The notes under the pieces were generated by a model. It ran no database searches. It worked only from the letters and a program-made list of their open reading frames with translations, and had not been told where the DNA came from. Source: Planctomycetaceae bacterium (GTDB lineage Bacteria > Planctomycetota > Phycisphaerae > Tepidisphaerales > Tepidisphaeraceae). Taken from it: a DNA stretch of 64,000 bases. The stretch lies in assembly GCA_027487775.1 (NCBI GenBank), contig JAIYCY010000030.1, positions 1 to 64,000 of the forward strand, written 5' to 3'. The stretch's first letter is position 1. Every line of letters begins with the position of its first letter. Shown here one piece after another: positions 16,752 to 25,578 of the stretch. The translations under genes and the position numbers were made by a program.

Positions 16752-18212
16752 TTATCCTACGACGACATCTTCTCTAGCATATCTAAAGCGGGTTTTGCTG
16801 TGCTGAGCAAATGCAATGGCGGCCAACAGTGAAAGAGGACCGACGCGGCCGACGAACATGAGAAAAATGACGATGGCCCTGCTGGGATCGTTCAACTCTG
16901 CCGTCAGGTTCATCGACAACCCGACTGTGTTGAATGCGCTGATGCATTCAAACAGTACCGAGAGAAAGTAGTCTTTTCGTGCAATGACGGAGGAGGATTC
17001 AAAAGCGAGGATGAGGAATGTTGCGGTGAGGGTGATTACAAGGCTGCAAAGGACGATGAGCAGTGCATTTCGCATCGTCTCGGGTGGAATGGTTCGACCG
17101 CCTGCGATGACATCCGATTGCATGCGTAGCCTGCTGACCAGGAGCAGGAAGACGAGTGCCGCCGTGGTGGTTTTTACGCCTCCTGCCGTTGAACCGGGAG
17201 CGCCACCGATGGCCATCAGGATCATGGTAAAGAAGTTGCTACTGGCGTATGCCTGCTCGTAGTCGATTGTGTTAAATCCGGCAGTTCTTGCAGTGACGGA
17301 CATGAACAGCGCGTTGATGATTCGATCGCTTTTATCAAGACTGGCATCGCCGAGTGTCGCGGGATTGCTCCATTCAAGAGCTCCGAGGACGACCCAGCCC
17401 ACAAGCAGAAGCACGATCATCGTGACCAATCCGATACGGGTATTCAAAGACAGGCGTCGCACGACCGAAGGATTTCGTAGGCGGCGATAGAATTCCTCCA
17501 TCGCGAGAAAGCCGAATCCGCCGAGAATGATGAGAGCCGAGAGCACGAGCAGGGAAGCGCCCGAGTGTCGATAGTCGACGAGGTTGTTGGTGTAGGTTGA
17601 GAATCCTGCGTTGCAGAATGCGCTGACGGATTGGAAGACGGCATGCCAGATACTCTCGCCAAGCGGCATTCCGTGATTGGCCTGCCAGGGTCTCCAGAGG
17701 ATGTAGAGCAGGATGGCGCCGATGGCTTCGATGGTGAGTGTGAAGATGACGACGTCGCGTACGAACTTTTGGGGTTTGATTTTGGGCGCGACGTCGGTGG
17801 CGCTGCTGACGAGCATTTCGCTGCGTACGCCCATGCGTCCGCCGAGCGCGAGGATGATGAAGCTCGACAGGACGATGACGCCCAGTCCGCCGAGCTGAAT
17901 GCAGAGTAGGATCCACGCCTGTCCCTGAATGGTGAAGGTTTGGGCGGTGTTTTCGACGGCGAGTCCGGTGACGCAGACGGCGCTCGTGATGGTGAAGAGG
18001 GCATCAAGCCAGTCCATCGGCTGGTTTCTGAACATTCCGGGGATCAGTTTGAGTCCCAGCGTTCCGATTGCGATGATGAGTAGGAACGAGCCGACGAAGA
18101 GTTGTTCAGGCCGCACGCGTTGCCAGAACGACCCGCTGCCCAGGGGCATGTCCCAGCGACTCAGGCTGAGCCTGAGGGGTGTTCGGGAGAGGATGGATCT
18201 TCGCTTACTCAA
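16752..18212 (-). CDS. ktrB: Potassium-translocating membrane subunit (TrkH/KtrB family)
   Basis: A 486-residue integral membrane protein with four pore loops whose selectivity-filter segments are visible: ITSAVCVTGLAV, SVSAFCNAGFST, TARTAGFNTIDY and ISAFNTVGLSMN. Each contains the conserved filter glycine of SKT-family K+ channels. The C-terminus MFVGRVGPLSLLAAIAFA is typical. The long reading begins with TTG at 18212; an ATG at 18149 (MPLGSG) would also precede the first helix. It pairs with the ktrA gene 12 bases downstream and follows purA by 47 bases. Confidence 0.92.
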   Translation of the reverse strand: MSKRRSILSRTPLRLSLSRWDMPLGSGSFWQRVRPEQLFVGSFLLIIAIGTLGLKLIPGMFRNQPMDWLDALFTITSAVCVTGLAVENTAQTFTIQGQAWILLCIQLGGLGVIVLSSFIILALGGRMGVRSEMLVSSATDVAPKIKPQKFVRDVVIFTLTIEAIGAILLYILWRPWQANHGMPLGESIWHAVFQSVSAFCNAGFSTYTNNLVDYRHSGASLLVLSALIILGGFGFLAMEEFYRRLRNPSVVRRLSLNTRIGLVTMIVLLLVGWVVLGALEWSNPATLGDASLDKSDRIINALFMSVTARTAGFNTIDYEQAYASSNFFTMILMAIGGAPGSTAGGVKTTTAALVFLLLVSRLRMQSDVIAGGRTIPPETMRNALLIVLCSLVITLTATFLILAFESSSVIARKDYFLSVLFECISAFNTVGLSMNLTAELNDPSRAIVIFLMFVGRVGPLSLLAAIAFAQHSKTRFRYAREDVVVG

Positions 18213-18259
18213 TCGAAGGGGCTGTACCGAGTTTGCGCGATGTGAAACTCACGTTTCGC

Positions 18260-19582
18260 TTACCGCACAAGAGTCTGGGCACGTTCCGGACCGACGCTGA
18301 CCATGCTGACGGGTACGCCGAGCAGTTCTTCGATGCGCTTGACGTATTTCTGTGCCTCCGATGGGAGTTGATCGAAGCGGTTTGTGAGGCTGATGTCGGC
18401 CTGCCAACCCTGGAGCGTTTCGTAGGCGCATTCGACTTCGCTCAGGACCTCGGCATCGGCGCGGAAGTAATCGAGTGGCTGACCGCGATATTTGTAGCCG
18501 ACGCAGATTTTGATTTCGCTCAAGCCGGAGAGGACGTCGAGCAGGGTCATGGCAATCGAGGTTGCGCCGCTGAGGTCGGCGGTGTAACGGCATGCGACGG
18601 CATCGAACCAACCGATGCGGCGTGGGCGTCCGGTGGTCGTGCCGTACTCGCGGCCGCGCTCGCGGATGGTGTGGGCGGTCTGGTCGTGGAGTTCGGTCGG
18701 AAATGGTCCGCCGCCGACGCGAGTGCTATAGCTTTTGGCGATGCCGATGATCGATTGGACATACTGAGGCGGAACGCCCGTGCCGCTGAAGATGCCGAGG
18801 CTGGAGCAACTGCTGCTGGTCACGTAGGGATAGGTGCCGTGATCGACATCGAGAAGGGCGGCGTGTGCGCCTTCGAAGACGACTTTCTTGCCTGCCTTGC
18901 GGTAATCGAGAAGGAGTTTGCCGACGTCGTCGACCATGGGTGCGAGTCGTGCACCGAGTTTCAGGTATTCATCGATCGTTGCATCCAGATCGACGGGGCT
19001 CGCCTGATGAAGCACCGCGAGCATGCGATTGCGTTCGGTGCCGATGCGACGAACTTTCTCGGTGAGCCTTGCGGGATCGACGAGGTCTGCGACTCGGATG
19101 GCAGTCGAGCGGTGCATTTTGTCGGCGTAGGTCGGGCCGATGCCGCGTCGGGTGGTTCCGATGGCTTCTCCGCCTGCGTTGGATTCGCGAGCGCCGTCCT
19201 CGATTTTGTGCCAGGGCATGACGACGTGGGCTTTGTATGAGATACGGAGGTTGCCCGGCCCGACCGGAATGCCGGCGGCGGAGATTTCGTCGATCTCGCG
19301 CACGATGACGGCCGGGTCGAGCACCACGCCGTTGCCGACGAGGTTCATCACGCCGGGTCGAAAGACTCCGACGGGAAGGAGGTGGGTTGCGAATTTTTTG
19401 CCGTTAAAGCGAACCGAATGCCCGGCATTGGCCCCGCCGCAATAACGCGCGACGACGTCGGCGTGCTCGGTCAGAACGTCAACGATCTTACCCTTGCCTT
19501 CGTCGCCCCATTGGAGCCCGACGACGGCGGTGTTGGTTTCAAGGAGTCGATTCACCCCGACCATTAGACGAGGTTCCGCCAT
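18260..19582 (-). CDS. purA: Adenylosuccinate synthetase
   Basis: A 440-residue enzyme that joins IMP and aspartate with GTP to make adenylosuccinate in AMP synthesis. Motifs are VVGLQWGDEGKGKIVD (P-loop), GGANAGHS, GTTRRGIGPTYADK, FEGAHAALLDVDHGTYPYVT, TRVGGGPFPTEL and TTGRPRRIGWFD. The ATG at 19582 gives a short leader MAEPRLMVGVNRLLETN; the upstream extension to 19636 is not family-like. It lies between mutY (71 bases upstream) and ktrB on the same strand, so these genes may be one transcript. Confidence 0.96.
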   Translation of the reverse strand: MAEPRLMVGVNRLLETNTAVVGLQWGDEGKGKIVDVLTEHADVVARYCGGANAGHSVRFNGKKFATHLLPVGVFRPGVMNLVGNGVVLDPAVIVREIDEISAAGIPVGPGNLRISYKAHVVMPWHKIEDGARESNAGGEAIGTTRRGIGPTYADKMHRSTAIRVADLVDPARLTEKVRRIGTERNRMLAVLHQASPVDLDATIDEYLKLGARLAPMVDDVGKLLLDYRKAGKKVVFEGAHAALLDVDHGTYPYVTSSSCSSLGIFSGTGVPPQYVQSIIGIAKSYSTRVGGGPFPTELHDQTAHTIRERGREYGTTTGRPRRIGWFDAVACRYTADLSGATSIAMTLLDVLSGLSEIKICVGYKYRGQPLDYFRADAEVLSEVECAYETLQGWQADISLTNRFDQLPSEAQKYVKRIEELLGVPVSMVSVGPERAQTLVR

Positions 19583-19653
19583 CGTCGGCAAGCATTGCGG
19601 AAAGCTCTGACACGTTGGGCAACACGGGCGATCCACGATGGCGCGAATGTGTA

Positions 19654-20841
19654 TTATCGGGCCAAGAGCATCTCGCGTACGCGCAGATGGGGCCTAGGCA
19701 GCGGCAGCGATCGTGAGTCGTCGAGACTTAGCCATTTCGTCGGCCGATCGGGATCGAGAATCGCCTGACTCGCGCGGCCACGCAGAGCGCGGACGACCAT
19801 GAATCGATAAAGTCGATGTGTGAGCGCATGATCGAACCCGCCGATCAATTTGAATACGCGGGAGTTTCGTGCGTGTTTCGCATCGAGCGGATCGTTCGCC
19901 TGGCTGAATTGGATCGTTTTGTGCGTGTGATTCTGTGTGTGGGATGCAATCAGTTCGCGTGAGGGAAACTGCCACATGCCCGCCCAACGGCCGGTGGGGG
20001 GGCGCTGTTCCAGGCACCAGTGGTCGCTTCTGGCGTCGTGGATACAGTAGATGATGCGTTCGACGACGGGCACGACGCGCTTGGCACGCGGTCGGGGGAT
20101 CGAATCGACGCGATTCATCTCTCGCGCCCGACATTGGTGTGAAACGGGACAATCCGCACATCGCGGTGATTTTGGGGTGCAGAGCGTTGCGCCGAGTTCC
20201 ATCATCGCGCTGTTAAAGACGCCTGGCGATTTCTCGGGGACGATTTCAGATGCGACCGCCCAGATCGCGCGAAGGCCCGCTGGGGATTGTGGATCGACGT
20301 CGAGGCATTGGATGCGCGAGAGGATGCGAGCGACATTTCCATCGACGATTGGGGCGCGTCGCCCGAAGCCCAAAGACGCGATCGCACCCGCGGTGTATCG
20401 GCCGATACCGGGCAGGGCTAGCAGGGTGTCGACGTCGCTTGGGATGACCGATTCGTGTTGTTTGACGATCTCTCGCGCGCAGGCGTGCAGCATCCGTGCG
20501 CGGCGATAATAGCCCAAGCCCTGCCAATGCCGAAGGACTTCCTGCTCATCCGCCTTTGCGAGGGATCGAATATCGGGAAACGAGTGAATGAATCTGTGAA
20601 AGTAGCTGATGACGGTGCTGACCTGCGTTTGCTGAAGCATGAACTCGCTGACGAGGACATGGTACGGATCGACGGGCGCATCATCCTGACCGGGCGGCGG
20701 ACGCCAGGGCAGATCGCGGCGATGGGCGCGATACCAGCGATCGAGCTGCGTTCGGATTTCTCGCACGTGTGCTTCGGTTGGTTTCGTCGCCGGTTCGTCT
20801 GCCGGTTGATCGCGGGCGGGATGCGAGGCGGATCGAGGCAT
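19654..20841 (-). CDS. mutY: A/G-specific adenine DNA glycosylase
   Basis: A 395-residue base-excision repair enzyme that removes adenine opposite 8-oxoguanine. Motifs are DLPWRPPPG, VSEFMLQQTQVSTVISYF (catalytic Glu), the helix-hairpin-helix LPGIGRYTAGAIASLGFG with the downstream Asp in IVDGNVARIL, and the Fe-S loop CTPKSPRCADCPVSHQC (C-x6-C-x2-C-x5-C). The C-terminal third is a divergent NUDIX-like 8-oxoG recognition domain. The start region carries a non-conserved polar leader of about 27 residues. No Shine-Dalgarno is evident; a CATAAC hexamer lies eight bases before the ATG. Confidence 0.94.
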   Translation of the reverse strand: MPRSASHPARDQPADEPATKPTEAHVREIRTQLDRWYRAHRRDLPWRPPPGQDDAPVDPYHVLVSEFMLQQTQVSTVISYFHRFIHSFPDIRSLAKADEQEVLRHWQGLGYYRRARMLHACAREIVKQHESVIPSDVDTLLALPGIGRYTAGAIASLGFGRRAPIVDGNVARILSRIQCLDVDPQSPAGLRAIWAVASEIVPEKSPGVFNSAMMELGATLCTPKSPRCADCPVSHQCRAREMNRVDSIPRPRAKRVVPVVERIIYCIHDARSDHWCLEQRPPTGRWAGMWQFPSRELIASHTQNHTHKTIQFSQANDPLDAKHARNSRVFKLIGGFDHALTHRLYRFMVVRALRGRASQAILDPDRPTKWLSLDDSRSLPLPRPHLRVREMLLAR

Positions 20842-21173
20842 GCAGTCATGTTATGGCCGCATCAAACGCAGAAATAAACATTCAGATCACAATATGGCCT
20901 TTACGAAATGGTATCGACGCCCGAGAATATGTTCGGAGGCAGGATGCGGGCGGGGAGAAGCGCGAAGGGGAGTCGCGAGGGGAGAAGTGTAGGAGAGGAG
21001 AAAGTGCGTTTGGAGTGAGCGCGGGCCAATTGGCTTGCGGGCGCATGAGCGCATGGTGCTACGGCGCTACGGTCATGTGGTCTGAAGTGCCCAAGTGTCC
21101 CAGTGCCTGCCGCGGTTGGCGTGAACAATCGCGCATGCGGTTTCGGATGAGATTTCTCGGCAAGGAGGCGGTC
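20842..21173. other. Gene-less spacer between mutY and a small divergent gene
   Basis: No coding sequence is supported. The first 60 bases are AT-rich and probably hold the mutY promoter. Positions 20945-21010 are strongly purine-rich (repeated GGGGAGAAG-like runs). AAGGAGG at 21161-21167 is the ribosome-binding site of the next gene. Confidence 0.5.
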
Positions 21174-21461
21174 ATGTCGCGGACAATTGATATCGGTCGG
21201 ATTAGGCCTGACCAGCCTGTTCATCTGCGTGCCGATGTGCCGGAGCGAGGACTTCGTCGCGGTGAGGCGGGCGTCGTTTGCAGTCGATGGTTCGGGCCGA
21301 CACCTTCTGTTGAAGTCGAGTTCATTTGCACTCAGACAGGCGAGACGGTGCGCGTGATCGTTGAGATCGACCGGATTGAGGAAGATTGGATCGAATCAGG
21401 CGAGCCAGAACGCGCTGACTCGGAAGATGGCTACGCCTCGGCGGAGTTCATCTCGGCTTGA
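21174..21461 (+). CDS. Small DUF4926-like protein
   Basis: A 95-residue acidic protein with a strong AAGGAGG ribosome site seven bases before the ATG. The core PVHLRADVPERGLRRGEAG, then VEVEF and TVRVIVEIDRIEE, has the alternating pattern of the DUF4926/SH3-like small-protein family (a directive strand, a GxxGxV turn, then VEF). The tail is acidic. No function is known. It is convergent with the Fur-family gene, which ends 121 bases downstream. Confidence 0.55.
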   Translation: MSRTIDIGRIRPDQPVHLRADVPERGLRRGEAGVVCSRWFGPTPSVEVEFICTQTGETVRVIVEIDRIEEDWIESGEPERADSEDGYASAEFISA

Positions 21462-21520
21462 GGGGCGAAGGTGGCAGCAAAAGTGTTGCGGCCGATTGCG
21501 TGGCGAGTGCGGCGGGGCCC

Positions 21521-21592
21521 GATCATGTGGATGCAGATCATGTGGATGCAGATCAGGTGGATGCAGAATAAGTGCATGCAGATCAGGTGCAC
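21521..21592. repeat. 15-bp tandem repeats running into the 3' end of the Fur-family gene
   Basis: Five units are seen. 21521-21535 and 21536-21550 are identical (GATCATGTGGATGCA), 21551-21565 differs at one base, 21566-21580 is more diverged, and 21581-21592 is a partial unit that contains the last codons and stop of the Fur-family gene. The period is five codons. Confidence 0.85.
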
Positions 21593-22011
21593 TTGGGACA
21601 TTTGCCGTGGAGCGTGAGTTCCTGCTTGGTGACGGCGTAGTTTTTTCCGCTTTTGGGCTCTGCCAGTTGTGCGGGGAGCGTGGGGAGTGTGACATCAGGG
21701 AGGCATTCGACCGTGCCGCATTGATCGCAGACAAAGTGGGCGTGGACGTGATCGTCTTCGGGTCGGCCGGGGGAGATGAACTCGTAAAGCCATGTGCGAT
21801 CATCGCCATGGAGTCGTCGTGCGAGGCCCTTTTCGACGAGGGTGTTGAGTGTTCGATAGACGGTGACGACGTCGGTGCCGCGAGGCAGTTTTTTGGTGAT
21901 ATCCGCGACGCTTAGTGGCCTGGGCGATCGGGCCAGATAGTCGATCACGCCGGTTCTGACGGGAGTTCTACGCAGACCGGCGGCATGGAGGATGGCGATC
22001 GCGTCGGGCAT
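21583..22011 (-). CDS. Fur-family metal-responsive transcriptional regulator
   Basis: A 142-residue protein with an N-terminal winged helix (RRTPVRTGVIDYLARSPRPL, DVVTVYRTLNTLVEKGLA) and a C-terminal dimer/metal domain. Structural-zinc cysteine pairs are visible at CDQCGTVECL and at the C-terminal CPKC; the HVHAHFVCDQC region supplies metal-site histidines. This is Fur/Zur-type; the metal cannot be decided from sequence alone. The ATG sits six bases after a TAAGAT -10-like hexamer, and an inverted repeat (22029-22040) lies in the promoter spacer, suggesting autoregulation. Fur-like dyads elsewhere in the window (9190-9496, 11552-11566) are candidate targets. Confidence 0.9.
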   Translation of the reverse strand: MPDAIAILHAAGLRRTPVRTGVIDYLARSPRPLSVADITKKLPRGTDVVTVYRTLNTLVEKGLARRLHGDDRTWLYEFISPGRPEDDHVHAHFVCDQCGTVECLPDVTLPTLPAQLAEPKSGKNYAVTKQELTLHGKCPKCT

Positions 22012-22320
22012 GTGGCAATCTTAGCAACTTGCGAATGCAAACCCAAGCTGCAATCCGGAAAGCACAAGACGGATTGGGTTGCTGCATGATCTTATAGGTA
22101 GTCTGAATGTGCATCGAATGTGTTGTAAATGCCTGATTGAATTCATTTTGTGATGTCGATATGGTCATGGTGTGACAAAATCCGCGCAAAATGTGCTTGC
22201 CAACTCGTGCTTTGTGTGATGTTATGTAACTATGAGCCAGATGGCAGGGTCGTCCTGTCATTGGTGCACGTCCGGTAAGGGCCAGATCGGGCCGGAGCCT
22301 GATCCCAAGAGGAGAGAACC
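22012..22320. other. Divergent control region between the Fur-family gene and a PEP-CTERM gene
   Basis: No gene is seen. The AT-rich stretch 22080-22235 probably holds the promoter of the PEP-CTERM gene starting at 22321, which also has a clear AGGAGAG ribosome site at about 22310. No -35/-10 pair with standard spacing could be fixed for it. Confidence 0.45.
22018..22040 (-). promoter_or_regulatory. Promoter and operator-like dyad of the Fur-family gene
   Basis: On the minus strand, TAAGAT (22023-22018) ends six bases before the ATG, predicting a leaderless message. TTGCATTCGCAA (22040-22029), an inverted repeat with TTGC and GCAA arms, fills the spacer just upstream of the -10 hexamer and would block the promoter when bound. 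Confidence 0.45.
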
Positions 22321-24180
22321 ATGAGCAAGCGTGTTTCGATGTTTGGTGTGTCCGCGATCGCGTTGGCGGCGGGTTTGGTCTGTTCGTCGATGTCGTTCGG
22401 TCAAGAGACCTTCAAGATCAGCATCGGGGTGCGTGAAACCGGCTCGACCGGCAGCATCGGAAGTAACGGCGGTACCACTGGCGCGATCGAGTGGATCAAC
22501 CTGGACGGGCAGACACTGACTGCAGACGGCACGTTCCAGACGTTCACGTTCAACTTCGGCACCGATCCGGTCGCCTATTTCGCTGGTTCAACGGCGGGCG
22601 GGACCAACGGAGTCCTCGACGGCACGCGCGGTGTGCTGGAGCATATTCGTATCACCCAATCAAGCGGCACGAGCAAGCCGATCAATCTGTTCGTCGATGA
22701 TGTCACCAACACGATCGGCGGAACTCCGACTGTTCTCAACGATTTCGAAACCCCCGCCATCGGCGCGGGTGTGATGTTCCGCGAAGCCACGCTCAGCGGA
22801 TCGACCGCGTTCAACGTTGCACGTACACCGCTTGCAACGGTTGGCGTTGCAAACGTGCCCGGCAGCGATCCGGTCAATAAGGCGCTGCGACTTCGCTGGC
22901 GCTTCAACGATCCGGACACCACCGCTGCTGGTGCGCAGAACTGGATTCGTCTGACCACGTTCACCGCGGCATCGCAGCAGAATCCGGTCATTGACTTTAC
23001 ATCGGGCAACACGCTCAGCTTCCGACTTTTGGCGAGCGTCGCGGAACTCACCAACGGCTGGACGCTCGCTGGCGACGGCAACTGGAACGACGACGCCAAC
23101 TGGGGCGGCCCGACCGATGCTTTCCCCAATTCGAACACTGCAACAGCCCTCTTTAACGAAGCTCCACCCGCCGAGGGCGCTGTCGCGCGTACCGTGACGC
23201 TGACCGGTGATGTGACGGTCGAGAACATCAAGTTCGACACGGTCATCCCGTACACGATCGCAGGCACGAACGTCATCAACGTGACACGCTCCTCCAACGC
23301 GACGCCGGTCATCAGCACCGAGCGCGGCAATCATGTGATCAATGCCCCGGTCTCGTTCCCGGATGGAACCTCGACGCCTGCGCTCTGGGTTAGCCCCGGT
23401 GCTTCGCTCAAGCTCAGTCTGCCCGCGCAAATGGCCAGCGCCTCGCAAAACCTGGAGAAGCGCGGCGGCGGAACGCTTACTGTTCAGAACGTCAACGCCA
23501 ACATTCTTCGCGTCTTCGGCGGAACGCTCGCCATCGATTCGACCAGCACTGCTACTACGAGCAAGATCGTGACGCTCAACCTGCTCAATACTGCCGGCGT
23601 GCCCGAAGCACGTATCGACATGGGCAAGAGCAAGCTCGTGATCGACTACGGTGCGACCTCGCCCATTCCGACGATTCAGGGCTACATCACCGCCGCATTC
23701 AACGGAGGCCTCTGGAATGGACTGGGCATCGGCACGAGCTTCAATCCTGATAGCGTGGCAGTCATCGCGCGTGACAATGCCACGCTCGAAACGCCCCTGA
23801 CCGAGTTCGGAGGAATTGCGGTCGATACGAGCAGCGTGCTCATCGGCGTGTACCTCCGAGGCGATTCCAACTACGACGGCACTGTTGGCTTCTCTGACCT
23901 CTTGGCACTGGCGCGTAACTACAACCTCACCGGCGGGGCAACGTGGGAATTGGGCGACAATAACTTCGACGGCAACGTCGGGTTTGCCGATTTGCTGGCG
24001 GTGGCCCGCAACTACAACCAGTCGCTGACGGCCGCGTCTGCGGCACTCGTCGACGCCGGCATCAGCGATGCGACGTTCCTTGCCGACTTCGCGCTTGCGA
24101 TGTCCGCCGTCCCTGAGCCAGCCACGCTCGGTGCGATCGCGGGCCTGGGCGTGATCAGCCTTCGCCGTCGTCGCGCTTGA
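22321..24180 (+). CDS. Secreted beta-repeat protein with dockerin-type pair and PEP-CTERM
   Basis: A 619-residue protein. Its signal peptide ends SMSFGQ (about residues 1-29). The body is a Thr/Gly/Asn-rich beta-helix-like region with autotransporter-passenger-like strands (DGNWNDDANWGG, LEKRGGGTLTVQNVN). A dockerin-type pair lies at about residues 513-565 (GDSNYDGTVGFSDLLALARN, GDNNFDGNVGFADLLAVARN). It ends with VPEPATLGAIAGLGVISLRRRRA, the exosortase signal. It is similar in layout to the protein cut by the right window edge. An adhesive or surface-layer role is likely, but no ligand can be named. A strong terminator follows. Confidence 0.85.
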   Translation: MSKRVSMFGVSAIALAAGLVCSSMSFGQETFKISIGVRETGSTGSIGSNGGTTGAIEWINLDGQTLTADGTFQTFTFNFGTDPVAYFAGSTAGGTNGVLDGTRGVLEHIRITQSSGTSKPINLFVDDVTNTIGGTPTVLNDFETPAIGAGVMFREATLSGSTAFNVARTPLATVGVANVPGSDPVNKALRLRWRFNDPDTTAAGAQNWIRLTTFTAASQQNPVIDFTSGNTLSFRLLASVAELTNGWTLAGDGNWNDDANWGGPTDAFPNSNTATALFNEAPPAEGAVARTVTLTGDVTVENIKFDTVIPYTIAGTNVINVTRSSNATPVISTERGNHVINAPVSFPDGTSTPALWVSPGASLKLSLPAQMASASQNLEKRGGGTLTVQNVNANILRVFGGTLAIDSTSTATTSKIVTLNLLNTAGVPEARIDMGKSKLVIDYGATSPIPTIQGYITAAFNGGLWNGLGIGTSFNPDSVAVIARDNATLETPLTEFGGIAVDTSSVLIGVYLRGDSNYDGTVGFSDLLALARNYNLTGGATWELGDNNFDGNVGFADLLAVARNYNQSLTAASAALVDAGISDATFLADFALAMSAVPEPATLGAIAGLGVISLRRRRA

Positions 24181-24259
24181 ATCGGCTTGAGGTCGCCGCT
24201 GGATGAAGTCAGATGGCTTTGAAAGCTGGCGCGCGATCGAGAGTCCGTTGGATCAACAC

Positions 24260-24296
24260 ACACCCGGCCCGATGTCACACTCGGGCCGGGTGTTTT
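24260..24296 (+). terminator. Rho-independent terminator
   Basis: Perfect 13-bp stem, ACACCCGGCCCGA (24260-24272) with TCGGGCCGGGTGT (24281-24293), an 8-base loop, then TTTCG. It closes the PEP-CTERM gene ending at 24180. The rest of 24181-24525 shows no gene. Confidence 0.85.
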
Positions 24297-24525
24297 CGTA
24301 TTTGTCGATGGACGGTTTTGGTCAATCGCGCCGTCAAAGCGACACGACCGTTGCAAACCGACCTCCGGGCGAGCGTGAAAATCGATTTCGTTGCCCAACA
24401 GCGATTTCTCCTCGTTGACAGGCATTCCGTCCGATTAAGAATCAATCCCAACAGAGATCGATCGCGCGATGCAACGGATTGGATCGGGTGGTCGAACGTG
24501 AATCGGGACCGGAACGGGAGGCGTG

Positions 24526-24981
24526 ATGGCCGAAGCTGATTTTTATGCCGACGGTGTGGCGCTCAGGTTTGCAAGGCGAACGCGGCGTCGATTCACGCTT
24601 GTGGAGGCCAACCGGACATTGCCGCTCGTGGGCCGAATCGTTCGCGATCTGGTGGCGGTGCATGCCGAGGCGCGGCGGCTTCATGTGCAGTTGGAGCATC
24701 GGATCCCGCGTGAACTGCGTCGCGCGATCGAGTCGGATCTGGATCGCGTCGTGCAGAAGCTCGAGCATCACGTCGACGAACTGACCGAGATCGGCTGCGA
24801 CGTCATCGACTACGGCCGCGGAGGCGTTGGATTCCCCGCCCGACATCTGGGACGTGACGTTTCCTTTTGCTGGCGCTTGGGCGATGAAAAGATTACGCAC
24901 TGGCAGGATTCCCCCGAGCCCGGCGACGACGCCAAGCCCGTGACCGTGCTGACAGACATCCTCACCGACGCCGGCGCGTGA
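24526..24981 (+). CDS. DUF2203 family protein
   Basis: A 151-residue cytoplasmic protein. The pattern FTLVEANRTLPLVGRIVRDLV at the N-terminus, a central amphipathic helix and the C-terminal DYGRGGVGFPARHLGRDVSF, CWRLGDEKITHWQ are the hallmarks of DUF2203. The biochemical role is unknown. The ATG is preceded by GGGAGG. The next genes downstream are convergent hicB and hicA, and a palindrome lies just after the stop. Confidence 0.75.
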   Translation: MAEADFYADGVALRFARRTRRRFTLVEANRTLPLVGRIVRDLVAVHAEARRLHVQLEHRIPRELRRAIESDLDRVVQKLEHHVDELTEIGCDVIDYGRGGVGFPARHLGRDVSFCWRLGDEKITHWQDSPEPGDDAKPVTVLTDILTDAGA

Positions 24982-24985
24982 GCGA

Positions 24986-24999
24986 GTGTCGCGCGACAC
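24986..24999. repeat. 14-bp perfect palindrome after the DUF2203 gene
   Basis: GTGTCGCGCGACAC is a perfect palindrome without a spacer, flanked by AGCGA and CAACTCGC. It might form part of a terminator hairpin or a protein-binding site. No T-run follows. Confidence 0.4.
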
Positions 25000-25146
25000 C
25001 AACTCGCGACATCGACTGATTCGGTTGAGAGTCCACTGGCAATTCTCCGCGAGCCTGTCCACAAGCCGGGTCTAATCTGAGCACGAAGCGACGCGGATAT
25101 TGGACGGATCAAAGCACCAGGCAAGATGGTAGCCCGCGGACGGAGT

Positions 25147-25578
25147 TTACTTGGCAGCAACGCTGCTGAGCGTCGCACTCCGCATGAAATCAGACAATCC
25201 ACGAAAGCCGCGGCTGCGAGCAGCCTCTTCAAATGTCAGTTTCTCCAGCTTGCTCAGCCTGACGTTCACCTGCTCGTCGCGTCGCTCGTCCGAAGCCGGA
25301 AGCGGCGGGATCTCACCGCGTTCGAGAATCGTCGCGACAACTGTGGTGACAATATCGATCGTCTTCTCGATACACTCGTCGGGCGTTTTGCCATCGTTCA
25401 TGGCGCCCGGCAGTTCCATCGCCTGACCGTAATACTCACGATTCTCATACCGAATGATGATGCGATAGCCCTCGGCGATCGCACGTGCACGGGCGAGCAA
25501 AGCCGGGTCGAACGAACGATTAAGCTTCGCCGATCTGCTTTTTGATTTCGCGGACATAGAACGGTTTGACTTTGCCAT
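25147..25578 (-). CDS. hicB: HicB-family antitoxin
   Basis: A 143-residue protein. The N-terminal part has the degraded RNase-H-like HicB fold (EGYRIIIRYENREYYGQAME, LPGAMNDGKTPDECIEKTID). The C-terminal part NVRLSKLEKLTFEEAARSRG resembles a ribbon-helix-helix or HTH DNA-binding segment. It should neutralise HicA and repress the operon. The ATG at 25578 overlaps hicA by 59 bases; ATG 25557 is an alternative that shortens the overlap. The order is toxin first, as is usual for hicAB. Confidence 0.85.
   Translation of the reverse strand: MAKSNRSMSAKSKSRSAKLNRSFDPALLARARAIAEGYRIIIRYENREYYGQAMELPGAMNDGKTPDECIEKTIDIVTTVVATILERGEIPPLPASDERRDEQVNVRLSKLEKLTFEEAARSRGFRGLSDFMRSATLSSVAAK

Noticed and set aside
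18179..19240. 353-codon open frame on the plus strand opposite purA
   Set aside because: It mirrors purA codons and has no recognisable motif.
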